DNA of 64,000 bases from Pontibacter pudoricolor (GTDB lineage Bacteria > Bacteroidota > Bacteroidia > Cytophagales > Hymenobacteraceae). The stretch is from NCBI RefSeq assembly GCF_010092985.1, contig NZ_CP048106.1, positions 2,604,001-2,668,000 on the forward strand, in the 5' to 3' direction. Shown piece by piece: positions 26,386 through 34,508 of the stretch. The position numbers and the translations under genes were made by a program. The notes under the pieces were generated by a model that was not told the DNA's origin, did not search any database, and saw only the letters and a program-made list of their open reading frames with translations. Numbering within the stretch: the first letter of the stretch is position 1; each line of letters begins with the position of its first letter.

Positions 26386-28089
26386 TTATTTAATCCCAGC
26401 CTTGCGCTTGTTAAAGTAAGCTTCTACTTCATCAACCGGCTTGGCATTAAAGGTCATTTCTTTGGTCAATCCGCCTTTGCGGCCTACCAGTACACCGTAC
26501 TTCATATCGTCGTAGCCGCTGGTGTGGTGGGCGTCGGGGTTTATGCTTAGCATTACTCCTTTTTCCAACGCATACTGCACGTGGCGCCAGTCCAGGTCTA
26601 AGCGCCATGGGTTGGAGTTTATCTCGATGATGACGTTGTTGGCAGCGCAGGCATCAATTACCATTTTATGGTTGATCGGGTAACCTTCGCGGCGCAGCAA
26701 TAGTCTGCCGGTCGGGTGGCCGAGCATGGTAGTGTATGGGTTTTCGATAGCTGTGATCAGGCGTTGCGTTGCTTTCTTCTCATCCATGTTCAGCACGCTA
26801 TGAACACTGGCAACTATAAAATCGAAGGTCTTCAGGATATATTCATCATAGTCCAGTGAGCCATCTGTCAGGATATCCGACTCAATGCCTTTGAAAATTT
26901 TAAACGGAGCCAGTTTCTGGTTCAGCTCATCAATCTCTTTTTGCTGGCGTAGCACATCGCCTTCGCGCAGGCCGCCTGCGTACGATGCCGTTTTACTGTG
27001 ATCTGAGATACCCAGATACTGGTAGCCCATGTCGCGGCAGAAAGTGGCCATCTGCTCTAAGGTGTGGGCGCCGTCGGAGTAGGTACTGTGGTTGTGCAGA
27101 ATACCTTTCAGGTCGGAGAGTTCGAGCAGTTTTGGCAGCTTGTTATCCATGGCCAGTTGCAGCTCATTGGTACCTTCGCGCAGTTCCGGAACCACGTACG
27201 CCATGCCGGCTGCATGGTACACATCCTCTTCCGTTTTATGATTCTCTTCGCGCAGCACATTCAGCATAGTTTTACCGGCTGCAAAAACCTGCGTTAAGTG
27301 CGCCTCCGAAGCAGAACGCAACACCACTTCGTTAGCAAAGCAGGCATCGTCTACTAATCTTATTTCAGTCACCATGCCATTCAAACTATAGTTGCCGCGC
27401 CAGATACGTGGGCCAGAGCTCTTAATATCCTGCTCCAGCACATCTATTTTGCCAAGCTTTTCACAAGTATCTTTATACTTATCGGTAGCGACTACAAATT
27501 GCAGGCTTTCCACAATTTCCATGCGCCGGCGCACATCCCCAACTACTTCCACTTTCGCATCGGGCAGCGCTTGTTTTATAGTTTGCAGCAGTTCTTCGGC
27601 ACTTGGCTCGGCTTCGGCGTAAAGCAGTTTGCCACGGTTTTGCTGGGTAAAGAGCAGCGCCTGTTTTATGTTTTCCTGGGTTTTGGCGCCGAAGCCTTTC
27701 AGTTTGCTCAGTTTGTCCTGCTCGCAGGCATCCAGCAGTTCTTCCACGGTTTCGGTGCCCAGCTCTTTCCAGATGGTGCGTACTTTTTTAGGGCCGATGC
27801 CTTTAATGCGCAGCATCTCAACTACGCCCGGCGGTGTGGCAGCCAGCATCTGGTCCAGTTCGGCAAAAGAACCGGTCTGGTTTATCTCGATAATTTTAGC
27901 GGCAATGCCTTTGCCTACACCCTGTATACTTTCAAGGGTAGCCTGGCTCATGCCTGCCAGTGGTTCTTCCACTAATTCCAGCGTAGCGGCGCCATTCACA
28001 TAAGAGCGTACCTTAAACGGATTCTCGTCGTGCAGCTCCATCAACTCAGAAGCCAGCTTAAACAGTCGTATGATCTTTTTATTTTCCAC
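26386..28089 (-). CDS. PolX-like protein with degenerate polymerase site and intact PHP domain
   Basis: This 567-residue protein has PolX architecture: helix-hairpin-helix N-terminus (residues 1-140, with IQGVGKGIAAKIIEI and IKGIGPKKVRTIWKELG), a pol-beta-like middle (about 155-315), and a C-terminal PHP phosphoesterase (about 330-567, HNHSTYSDGAHTLEQM and GISDHSKTA). The PHP metal ligands look complete, supporting 3'-5' exonuclease or AP-endonuclease activity. In the polymerase part the usual G-S...D-x-D is G184-D185...E194-S195-L196-Q197. The third aspartate of the palm is replaced in TEIRLV, so nucleotidyl transfer is unlikely. A base-excision or repair nuclease role is inferred. Confidence 0.88.
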   Translation of the reverse strand: MENKKIIRLFKLASELMELHDENPFKVRSYVNGAATLELVEEPLAGMSQATLESIQGVGKGIAAKIIEINQTGSFAELDQMLAATPPGVVEMLRIKGIGPKKVRTIWKELGTETVEELLDACEQDKLSKLKGFGAKTQENIKQALLFTQQNRGKLLYAEAEPSAEELLQTIKQALPDAKVEVVGDVRRRMEIVESLQFVVATDKYKDTCEKLGKIDVLEQDIKSSGPRIWRGNYSLNGMVTEIRLVDDACFANEVVLRSASEAHLTQVFAAGKTMLNVLREENHKTEEDVYHAAGMAYVVPELREGTNELQLAMDNKLPKLLELSDLKGILHNHSTYSDGAHTLEQMATFCRDMGYQYLGISDHSKTASYAGGLREGDVLRQQKEIDELNQKLAPFKIFKGIESDILTDGSLDYDEYILKTFDFIVASVHSVLNMDEKKATQRLITAIENPYTTMLGHPTGRLLLRREGYPINHKMVIDACAANNVIIEINSNPWRLDLDWRHVQYALEKGVMLSINPDAHHTSGYDDMKYGVLVGRKGGLTKEMTFNAKPVDEVEAYFNKRKAGIK

Positions 28090-28231
28090 GGCCTATATCG
28101 TATACTTACAAAGATAGGAAAAACCGCCCGAACCATACTTGCAGTCGTTTTATATTCATTTGCTTCTATATAAAGGCAGAAATCCTTATCTTGGCTAACA
28201 AAAAATGCTGCGGTAGCAGCTTTCCATACTT

Positions 28232-28645
28232 ATGAAATACGCTTCCCTGCTTTGTTTGGTGTGCCTGTTGTTGCTGGCTAACACCTGTAAAAAATCAAGT
28301 AAAATCGAACAACAACTTGTTGGCAAAACCTGGCTGCACGCGTTTGAAGAAGACCAGGAAGAAATCACTACTTACCGCCCGAACACGTATGACTTTGCGC
28401 CATCGCGTGGCCGCACAGGCTTTATGCTGGAGAAAGGCGGCATCCTGAAAAACTATGCCATAGCGCCTGCCGACGGACTGGAAGAGCAACCCGGCACCTG
28501 GCAGTTTACCGACAACGATAAGATCCTGATAACTATAAAACCGGAAGGCCAGCCGCAGCAGCAATACCTGATCGAGATCGTGTCGCTGGAGAATGACGTG
28601 CTGAAAGTGAAACGCGAAGAAGTAACCGGAGACCCGCTTAAATAA
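28232..28645 (+). CDS. Hypothetical lipoprotein (137 aa)
   Basis: The N-terminus (residues 1-19) is a lipoprotein-like signal peptide with a cysteine at residue 19 (LLLANTCKK). The -1 Thr is unusual for a lipobox, so a plain secreted form is possible. The rest is a compact beta-rich domain with LVGKTWLHAFEEDQEEITTYRP and GTWQFTDNDKILITIKP, resembling lipocalin-like folds. It is followed 1 nt later by a small membrane protein gene, so the three small genes form a unit. Function unknown. Confidence 0.68.
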   Translation: MKYASLLCLVCLLLLANTCKKSSKIEQQLVGKTWLHAFEEDQEEITTYRPNTYDFAPSRGRTGFMLEKGGILKNYAIAPADGLEEQPGTWQFTDNDKILITIKPEGQPQQQYLIEIVSLENDVLKVKREEVTGDPLK

Positions 28646-28646
28646 C

Positions 28647-28841
28647 ATGTTCAGTTACCGAAAACTAAGTGCCCGCACCCGTACCATTATTTTAGTAACC
28701 TTGCTGGGCATCCTGGCAATACTTATAGTTACCGAACCCAGAGGCGATGTTTTTAACTTTATAAAAGGCTTCCTGAATGGGATACTGATCGTTATGTTTT
28801 TTGGGGAAGTGATGCTTTACTTTATGAGTAAGAAAAAGTGA
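28647..28841 (+). CDS. Small two-helix membrane protein (first of a tandem pair)
   Basis: This 64-residue protein has two hydrophobic segments (about residues 12-28 and 40-58) and a basic C-terminus (MSKKK). It starts ATG at 28647, 1 nt after the lipoprotein stop. Its pattern F-Y-x-K-L-S...RTII-x-VTLLG is shared with the next gene, so the two are probably tandem paralogs. Function unknown. Confidence 0.6.
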   Translation: MFSYRKLSARTRTIILVTLLGILAILIVTEPRGDVFNFIKGFLNGILIVMFFGEVMLYFMSKKK

Positions 28842-28878
28842 TATAAATCTCCGGCCGAAAAGTAAATCAGACAAGCGC

Positions 28879-29073
28879 ATGCTAAACTACCAGAAAATAT
28901 CTAAGCTAAACCGTACTATAATTGGCACCTTGCTGCTTCTGGTATTTATGGCGTTGGTGATGGCAGATGCGTATGCCAGCTTTTTCGGGGGAATTATATT
29001 CGGGGCATTACTGCTTCAGTTATATTTCGAAGCCCGCATGTTCCTCAGTACGCAGCGAAAACGCAATAACTAA
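28879..29073 (+). CDS. Small two-helix membrane protein (second of a tandem pair)
   Basis: This 64-residue protein has two hydrophobic segments (about residues 13-30 and 34-52) and a basic end (QRKRNN). N-terminal LNYQKISKLNRTIIGTLLLL parallels the preceding protein (FSYRKLSARTRTIILVTLLG). It is 37 nt from its neighbour. Confidence 0.6.
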   Translation: MLNYQKISKLNRTIIGTLLLLVFMALVMADAYASFFGGIIFGALLLQLYFEARMFLSTQRKRNN

Positions 29074-29111
29074 ACTATAGATCAAAACACTTTTACATTT
29101 ATAAAAATCAA

Positions 29112-29516
29112 ATGCATTACTGGTTAGTAAAATCGGAGCCTGAAACATATTCGTGGGCAGACTTAGTGAGAGACGGGCGCATCTGTTGGGATGGCGTTAG
29201 AAATTACCAGGCACGTAACAACCTGCAGCAAATGCAACCCGGCGACATGGTATTGTTTTATCACAGCGTATCAGAGAAAGCTATAGTTGGTATTGCCAAA
29301 GTAGACAAAGCCGCTTACCCCGACCCCACTGCCGACGACCCGAAATGGATGGCTGTAGACCTGGTGCCTTTCCGCGATTTCAGAGACCCGGTAACTTTAG
29401 AGCAGATAAAAAAAGACAAGCGTTTAGAGAATATTGCCCTGCTGCGCCAGTCGCGGCTGTCGGTTATGCCGCTTAAAGCCGAGGAGTTTGATGTACTGCT
29501 CGCGCTTGGCAACTAA
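29112..29516 (+). CDS. EVE-domain protein
   Basis: This 134-residue single-domain EVE (PUA-like) protein is related to thymocyte nuclear protein 1. EVE proteins bind modified bases in DNA or RNA. The hallmark N-terminus HYWLVKSEPETYSWADLVRDG and DGVRNYQARNNLQQMQPGDMVLFYHS are intact, with VGIAKVDKAAYPDP and MAVDLVPFRDF following. It is small and stand-alone. No restriction-modification genes adjoin it, so the ligand is open. GCT ATA GTT in its VLFYHSVSEKAIVGIAK stretch is a CTATAG hit in frame. Confidence 0.93.
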   Translation: MHYWLVKSEPETYSWADLVRDGRICWDGVRNYQARNNLQQMQPGDMVLFYHSVSEKAIVGIAKVDKAAYPDPTADDPKWMAVDLVPFRDFRDPVTLEQIKKDKRLENIALLRQSRLSVMPLKAEEFDVLLALGN

Positions 29517-29637
29517 CTATAGCACAGTAATTTAAAATTACGGGCAGCAGAACAACGATTGGCGGCTAAAACAAGTACAAAGACTTAGCCGCCAATCTTA
29601 TACTTTTCCTGTAGTACGCTATACTATCCTTAGCTAT

Positions 29638-31119
29638 ATGTACAAAGTATTGCTGTTACTCCTGCTTATAGTTGTGCTTGTTGTTTCGCCCCTGCTTGCA
29701 CAAAAACCAACCCAGCCTAACCGACTGGAACTGGAACTGGATATCTATAAAACAGATGTTCAGGTGCTGCCCACACCCGATAGCAGCCTGCTCGTATTAA
29801 CCAAAACAGTTGGCAACTGGACCAATCCTCCTACCTTCGGATTCACAAAATATAACCACCAGCTACAGCCGGCCTGGAACAAAAAGATTACCCTGAACCC
29901 CATCAGCAGGTACATTACACATTTCTCAGAAGAGGCCTATAGTTATATTGCATTTACCGGCGAAAACAACGACGACTTCCAGTTTGTAAAGCTTAACCTT
30001 GCAGACGGTAACTATACTGCAAAGGAATATAACATTGAAGCCATCGATTCTATCTATGTGTTTAAGGTATTGTCTGGCAATTATTTTATAGTTGCCCGGT
30101 CCCGCAAAACCGGCACGCCTACCCTGCTGCACCTTAACGAGACCTCCGGAGATATAAAGCCGCTCCCTGCTGTTTACGGCACCGAATCTACTTTCTCGGA
30201 TATCCTGGTACACCCGGAGTCGCAACAGGTAAGTGTTGTCATGTCAGAGTCGAACGGTAGAATATCCCGTTTGCAGACAAAGATCTTTAACGCCGATGGT
30301 ACGCTGCTCAGCAATTATTTTATACATCCAACGCAGGAAAAAAGGCCGGTAACAGCAGAAATAACGCCCGGCGACTCTACTTCCAGGTTACTCATCGGAA
30401 ACTATAGCACACGCAACCTCCGCTACGCCTCAGGCATTTTTACGGTTCCGGTTACTGCTAACTCTTCAGATTCGCGATACTATAGTTTTTTGCAGCTAAA
30501 GAACTTTTTCAGGTACATGAAGCCGAAGCAGGAAAAGCGCATGCGGCAACGCGAAGAACAAAAAGAACAGGCAGGCAAAGACTCAGGTGTGCAATACAGG
30601 CTATTGTTTCATGATATTTATCCTACCCTCAGTGGCTATATTATAAGTGCTGAAGTGTACACAACCGACTCGCGCGGTGGCAATTTCAATCGTATTTATG
30701 GACCTACAGGCTACCTGGTAAGTACACCAACAATCTATAAACGCACAATGGCCTTGGCCCTAGGATTCGATAAAGACGGGATTTTGCTCTGGGATAACAG
30801 CTTCCCGTTACGAAACATGGAAACCCGGACGCTACAACAAAGCGTTGAGATTACAGCAAGCCCAACAGGTACGGTTGTGATCGCTTACCCTGATGAAGAT
30901 GATATTTTTTACAAGGTTATGGAGCAGGACAATTACGTTGAAGAAGATACTGAACTGGAATTACAACCGGGCGATGCCAACAGCAAAATTGTATCTACAA
31001 GCATGGCCGGCCTTGTAAAATGGTACGGACTGAACTTTGCTGCTTTTGGATGGCACCGCATAAAACCTGCAAACGCCGAAAGCCGGATGGTATTCTACAT
31101 CAACAAGATCTCTTTTTAA
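29638..31119 (+). CDS. Large secreted protein, probable beta-propeller (493 aa)
   Basis: I do not recognise a family. A signal peptide (residues 1-21, ending LLAQ) marks export. The remaining 470 residues are beta-rich with repeated short strands (for example YITHFSEEAYSYIAFTGENNDDFQFVKLNLADGNYTAKEYNIE), which suggests a propeller. Residues about 293-315 are a charged break (KPKQEKRMRQREEQKEQAG). Several CTATAG copies lie in frame as TAT AGT or ATA GTT codons. It is followed by the pyrR upstream region. Function unknown. Confidence 0.68.
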   Translation: MYKVLLLLLLIVVLVVSPLLAQKPTQPNRLELELDIYKTDVQVLPTPDSSLLVLTKTVGNWTNPPTFGFTKYNHQLQPAWNKKITLNPISRYITHFSEEAYSYIAFTGENNDDFQFVKLNLADGNYTAKEYNIEAIDSIYVFKVLSGNYFIVARSRKTGTPTLLHLNETSGDIKPLPAVYGTESTFSDILVHPESQQVSVVMSESNGRISRLQTKIFNADGTLLSNYFIHPTQEKRPVTAEITPGDSTSRLLIGNYSTRNLRYASGIFTVPVTANSSDSRYYSFLQLKNFFRYMKPKQEKRMRQREEQKEQAGKDSGVQYRLLFHDIYPTLSGYIISAEVYTTDSRGGNFNRIYGPTGYLVSTPTIYKRTMALALGFDKDGILLWDNSFPLRNMETRTLQQSVEITASPTGTVVIAYPDEDDIFYKVMEQDNYVEEDTELELQPGDANSKIVSTSMAGLVKWYGLNFAAFGWHRIKPANAESRMVFYINKISF

Positions 31120-31120
31120 T

Positions 31121-31330
31121 GGTTTAATTGCTTAATGGTTAAATTGTTTAATGGCTCCATAGTTAAACTATAGTTTGAGCTCTTACCTGATATTTCTAGC
31201 CGTCCGGCAGATTCATTAGAACTATAAACTTAGATCCAATCAGGCATCAATCAACCATTTACCAATTAAGCTATTTAACAATTAACAATGAGCGATCAAC
31301 AATTTAACCATCCAACCATTTAGCAATTAA
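31121..31330. repeat. Imperfect inverted AATTGTTTAATGG repeats upstream of pyrR
   Basis: The 248-bp gap before pyrR opens with TTTAATTGCTTAATGGTTAA and ends with AACCATTTAGCAATTAAA, its near-complement about 150 bp later. A middle copy (CAACCATTTACCAATTAAGC) lies at about 31252. Together they could form a long stem. This is a different family from the composite repeat. Confidence 0.65.
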
Positions 31331-31342
31331 AAAGAACTCTTC

Positions 31343-31350
31343 TATATTTG
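31343..31350 (+). promoter_or_regulatory. Candidate -7 box of pyrR-pyrB
   Basis: TATATTTG fits TAnnTTTG and lies 17 nt before the pyrR start, leaving little leader for a PyrR attenuator. Confidence 0.5.
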
Positions 31351-31367
31351 CAGCTATACTTCCGGTT

Positions 31368-31916
31368 ATGCAGAAAAGACTTATTGTAAACCAACAGTTA
31401 CTCGATATCATGGTGATGCGCTTATGCCATCAGTTGATCGAGAACCATGGCGACTTTTCTGATTCTGTTATACTTGGGCTGCAACCACGCGGCAAATACG
31501 TAGCAGAACGCATACAAACCACCCTGGCTACCATACTCGGCAAACAAATACCAACCGGCTACCTCGATACCACGTTCCACCGCGACGATTTCCGCCGCCG
31601 TGAAACGCCGCTTACAGCCAACGCTACCAAAGTCGATTTCCTGATTGAAGGTAAAAAAGTAATACTGGTAGACGATGTGCTGTATACGGGCCGTTCGGTG
31701 AGGGCTGCACTGGATGCCATGATAGCGTATGGGCGGCCGGCGAATGTGGAGTTGCTTGTTTTAATAGACCGGCTTTACACCCGCCATCTGCCTATCGAAG
31801 CCACATATGTTGGCCGGCAGGTAAACTCGCTGCAAAGCCAGCGGGTATTAGTTGACTGGCAGGCGCAACAAGCCCCGGAAGATGCCATATGGCTTTTCAC
31901 TAAAACCGAAGACTAA
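31368..31916 (+). CDS. pyrR: PyrR-family uracil phosphoribosyltransferase/regulator
   Basis: This 182-residue PyrR-type protein makes UMP from uracil and PRPP. In Gram-positive bacteria it also binds pyr mRNA. The PRPP motif VILVDDVLYTGRSVRAALDAM (about residues 103-123) and the HRDDFRRR substrate loop (about 66-73) are intact. It lies 9 nt before pyrB, so it is coupled to pyrimidine synthesis. No attenuator of the Bacillus kind is visible upstream, so RNA-binding regulation is uncertain. Confidence 0.92.
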   Translation: MQKRLIVNQQLLDIMVMRLCHQLIENHGDFSDSVILGLQPRGKYVAERIQTTLATILGKQIPTGYLDTTFHRDDFRRRETPLTANATKVDFLIEGKKVILVDDVLYTGRSVRAALDAMIAYGRPANVELLVLIDRLYTRHLPIEATYVGRQVNSLQSQRVLVDWQAQQAPEDAIWLFTKTED

Positions 31917-31925
31917 AATCTTACC

Positions 31926-32852
31926 ATGCAAGAGCTCAGCGTCCGGCACCTGTTAGGCATCAAAGACATCACTCCGCAAGATATTCAGCTCATTTTTGAG
32001 ACTGCGGATAATTTTAAAGATGTACTGAACAGGCCGATTAAAAAAGTGCCTTCGCTGCGCGATATTACCATTGCCAACGTCTTCTTCGAGAACTCTACCC
32101 GCACGCGCTTATCGTTTGAACTGGCCGAGAAACGCCTTTCTGCTGATGTGATCAACTTTAGCAGCAGCAGCAGTTCGGTTAAAAAAGGTGAGACCCTGCT
32201 GGATACGGTAAACAACATTCTGGCTATGAAAGTGGACATGATCGTGATGCGCCACTCCAGCCCGGGAGCACCTCATTTTCTGAGCCGCCACATAAACGCT
32301 AACATCGTAAATGCCGGCGACGGCACCCACGAGCACCCAACCCAGGCGCTTTTAGATACCTTCTCTATCCGTGAAAAATATGGCGAAGTAGCTGGCAAAA
32401 AAGTGGTTATTATCGGCGATATCCTGCACTCGCGCGTAGCCCTATCCAACATATTTGCCCTGCAGAAATTAGGTGCTGAAGTGATGGTTTGTGGCCCGAT
32501 AACGTTGTTGCCAAAGTATATTAAGGAACTGGGCGTAAAAGTAGAGTTAGATGTACGGAGAGCTCTGGAATGGTGCGATGTGGCCAACGTGCTGCGTATA
32601 CAGCTGGAGCGCCAGCAAATGAAGTATTTCCCGTCGTTGCGTGAGTACACCTTATACTATGGCATCGACAAGAAAATGCTCGATAGCCTGGATAAGGAAA
32701 TAACCCTGATGCACCCTGGTCCTATAAACCGTGGCGTAGAACTTAGCTCTGATGCGGCCGATTCGCATCATTCTATCATCCTGAATCAGGTTGAAAATGG
32801 GGTTGCCATCAGAATGGCAGTGTTGTATCTGCTTGCTTCTAAAACTGCGTAG
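31926..32852 (+). CDS. pyrB: Aspartate carbamoyltransferase catalytic subunit
   Basis: This 308-residue PyrB condenses carbamoyl phosphate and aspartate in pyrimidine synthesis. The carbamoyl-phosphate site STRTRLSFELAEKRL (about residues 57-71), SSSSSVKKGETLLDT, HPTQALLDTFSIREKYG and LMHPGPINRGVEL are all present. No pyrI is nearby, as expected for this class of unregulated ATCase in Bacteroidetes. It overlaps no other gene and ends next to the inverted composite repeat C. Confidence 0.97.
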   Translation: MQELSVRHLLGIKDITPQDIQLIFETADNFKDVLNRPIKKVPSLRDITIANVFFENSTRTRLSFELAEKRLSADVINFSSSSSSVKKGETLLDTVNNILAMKVDMIVMRHSSPGAPHFLSRHINANIVNAGDGTHEHPTQALLDTFSIREKYGEVAGKKVVIIGDILHSRVALSNIFALQKLGAEVMVCGPITLLPKYIKELGVKVELDVRRALEWCDVANVLRIQLERQQMKYFPSLREYTLYYGIDKKMLDSLDKEITLMHPGPINRGVELSSDAADSHHSIILNQVENGVAIRMAVLYLLASKTA

Positions 32853-33125
32853 TAGGTTACTTCCTTTGTTGTCATCCCGAACATCAGCCAAGAGGATGTT
32901 ATACGTCCTATAGTTTTTCTTTTGTCATTTCGAACATTCTTGAAACGCGAGTCGAGAAGAGCCAGCGCAGCTGTGCGGAATCTTATACGTTCTATAGTTT
33001 CTCTTTTGTCATTTCGAACAGCGTGAGAAATCTGAGTGCTATAGCTGCAGTTACAACCTAGCCTTTTCTTTCATAGCTGCTTCTTTAATCCTGGGAGCTC
33101 TACTAACCTATAGTTCTATAGTTGG

Positions 33126-33283
33126 CTTTGGTGCACTCACGGCCGGGAGGCCCCGTCTTGGGGGTAAGGGCCCTCGATAAGGGCATCGCGCTGCTGCTTT
33201 CTTGCTACCCTCGTTCCTCGGGTTGCCTGACGGCACCGCAACAAAGCAAAGGCGCTCAACCCAAAGACTGTGAGCAGTTCGAT
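33126..33283 (-). repeat. Structured core with a 20-nt insert, copy C (158 bp)
   Basis: It is the same as the 138-bp cores except that TTATCGAGGGCCCTTACCCC (minus-strand reading) sits between GATGCCC and AAGAC. It therefore splits the 3' arm of the outer stem. The same insert is present in copy E and, in a different position, in the CCTTCCC module. Confidence 0.9.
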
Positions 33284-33347
33284 AGCTAACTTTATAGTTG
33301 ATTGAGATGTTGTTGCGTTTGGTTTTATCGTGGCTGTAGTTCCGCAG

Positions 33348-33367
33348 GGACAGGTCGCGACCTGTCC
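33348..33367. repeat. 20-nt perfect palindrome, copy C
   Basis: It is identical to 7094-7113. Confidence 0.95.
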
Positions 33368-33727
33368 GATCTTGGTCTGTAACTATAAAACTATAGCCGC
33401 TAACTATAGCAAAGCCAGAAAAGTCCCCCTTTGAAGGGGCAGGTGGATGACAAACACCCACTATAAAACAATACAATTAACTATAGCAACATCAGAAATT
33501 CCCCTCTCGGGAGGGGCAGGGGTGGGTTAAAACAGCAACGATAGCACTACAACCTAAACTATAGCAAAGACCAAAGGCTCCTTCCCCTATTCTGGGGGTA
33601 GGGGCCCTCGATAAAAGGGAAAGGCTGAGAAGGGGTAAAACTGAAACTATAGAACTATAACCTAAGCTATAGCAAAGGTCTTATTTCTCTTCTAACAGGA
33701 TCCTTTCAGGATGACAGATGGAGAAGT

Positions 33728-33797
33728 AGCCAAAACCTCCCCGCCTCAGACTACCGGGAAGCCATTCCGCAGGTAGCGAGCGTAGCGCTGAGGGGCT
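33728..33797 (-). repeat. 70-bp module shared with copy D
   Basis: It contains CCTCCCCGCCTCAGACTACC and GGTAGCGAGCGTAGCGCTGA on the plus strand. It matches 39987-40055 in reverse orientation except for an indel and a few bases. It is not found in copies A, B or E. Confidence 0.88.
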
Positions 33798-33884
33798 GGT
33801 GGTGGTTGCACCACTGAAACTATAAAACCTATACTCCTCAACCCAAATTATACTTTCTTTGCAATACAAATTATAAAACTAGAG

Positions 33885-34421
33885 ATGGCGGAAGTGCAGA
33901 TAATACACGTACCTGGCTTAGGCAACTCGGGTCCGGAGCATTGGCAAACGTATTGGCAGCAAAGTGACCCAACGAGCCTACGTGTGCAGCAGTCTGATTG
34001 GGATAAACCGGTTTGTAAGGATTGGGTAGAAGAACTGCAGAAAGTGATTCGGGAAGTGAAAGGAAAAGAGATTGTACTGATAGCACACAGCCTGGGTTGT
34101 ATGACCGTTGCACATTGGGCTCAGAAGTATAAAGCTAACATTAAAGCTGCTTTCCTGGTAGCCCCGCCCGAAGTAGAGCTAAATGTAGAATTAAAAGAAG
34201 TGTTGGACTTTGCCCCATTCCCGAAAGCTAAACTGCCTTTTAAATCTATGCTGGTGGCAAGCTCCGATGATGACTACCTAACGATTGAACGTGCAGAATA
34301 CCTGGCTAACCTGTGGGGAAGCGAGTTTGTAAATGCAGGTGCGAAAGGCCATATCAACTCTTACTCATATATTGGCGAGTGGCCCGAGGGAAAAGTACTA
34401 CTGGCAAGGCTATTGGAGTAA
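33885..34421 (+). CDS. RBBP9/YdeN-family serine hydrolase
   Basis: This 178-residue alpha/beta hydrolase has nucleophile S69 in IAHSLGCMTV. The acid lies in ASSDDDYLT (D128-D130) and the histidine in AGAKGHINSY (H156). The oxyanion loop is HVPGLGNSGPEHW. The family acts as small-molecule or aminopeptidase-like serine hydrolases with poorly defined substrates. Length and motifs are standard. It is preceded by the inverted composite repeat C and closed by a shared terminator with ompA. Confidence 0.93.
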   Translation: MAEVQIIHVPGLGNSGPEHWQTYWQQSDPTSLRVQQSDWDKPVCKDWVEELQKVIREVKGKEIVLIAHSLGCMTVAHWAQKYKANIKAAFLVAPPEVELNVELKEVLDFAPFPKAKLPFKSMLVASSDDDYLTIERAEYLANLWGSEFVNAGAKGHINSYSYIGEWPEGKVLLARLLE

Positions 34422-34447
34422 GTTAAACTATAGTTCAATAGCACAAA

Positions 34448-34483
34448 AAAAAGCGCCCCGACTTATGCCGGGGCGCTTTTTAA
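34448..34483 (+). terminator. Bidirectional terminator between the RBBP9 gene and ompA
   Basis: A 13-bp GC-rich stem (34448-34460 with 34469-34481) closes an 8-nt loop between A and T tracts. It lies between two convergent stops. Confidence 0.9.
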
Positions 34484-34508
34484 TTTGACGCTAATCTATT
34501 CTAATTTA

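Larger units (their letters stand above)
32865..33815 (-). repeat. Composite modular intergenic repeat, copy C (inverted)
   Basis: The 1,032-bp gap between pyrB and the RBBP9 gene is the same element in minus orientation. From the left it holds a TTCTTGAAACGCGAGTCGAGAAG-type segment (32939-32961), TCATTTCGAACAGCGTGAGAA (33008-33028), TAATCCTGGGAGCTCTACT (about 33086-33104), the core (33126-33283), the palindrome (33348-33367), CCCCCTTTGAAGGGG (33424-33438), CCCCTCTCGGGAGGGG (33501-33516), the CTTCCCC...GGGGCCCTCGATAA segment (about 33575-33640), GATCCTTTCAGGATGAC (33700-33716), and a 70-bp module (33728-33797) shared with 39987-40055. No gene is visible. Confidence 0.9.

Noticed and set aside
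31120-31367. PyrR attenuator/RNA-binding leader
   Set aside because: No PyrR-box hairpin or antiterminator pair is visible, and the promoter box is only 17 nt from the start.
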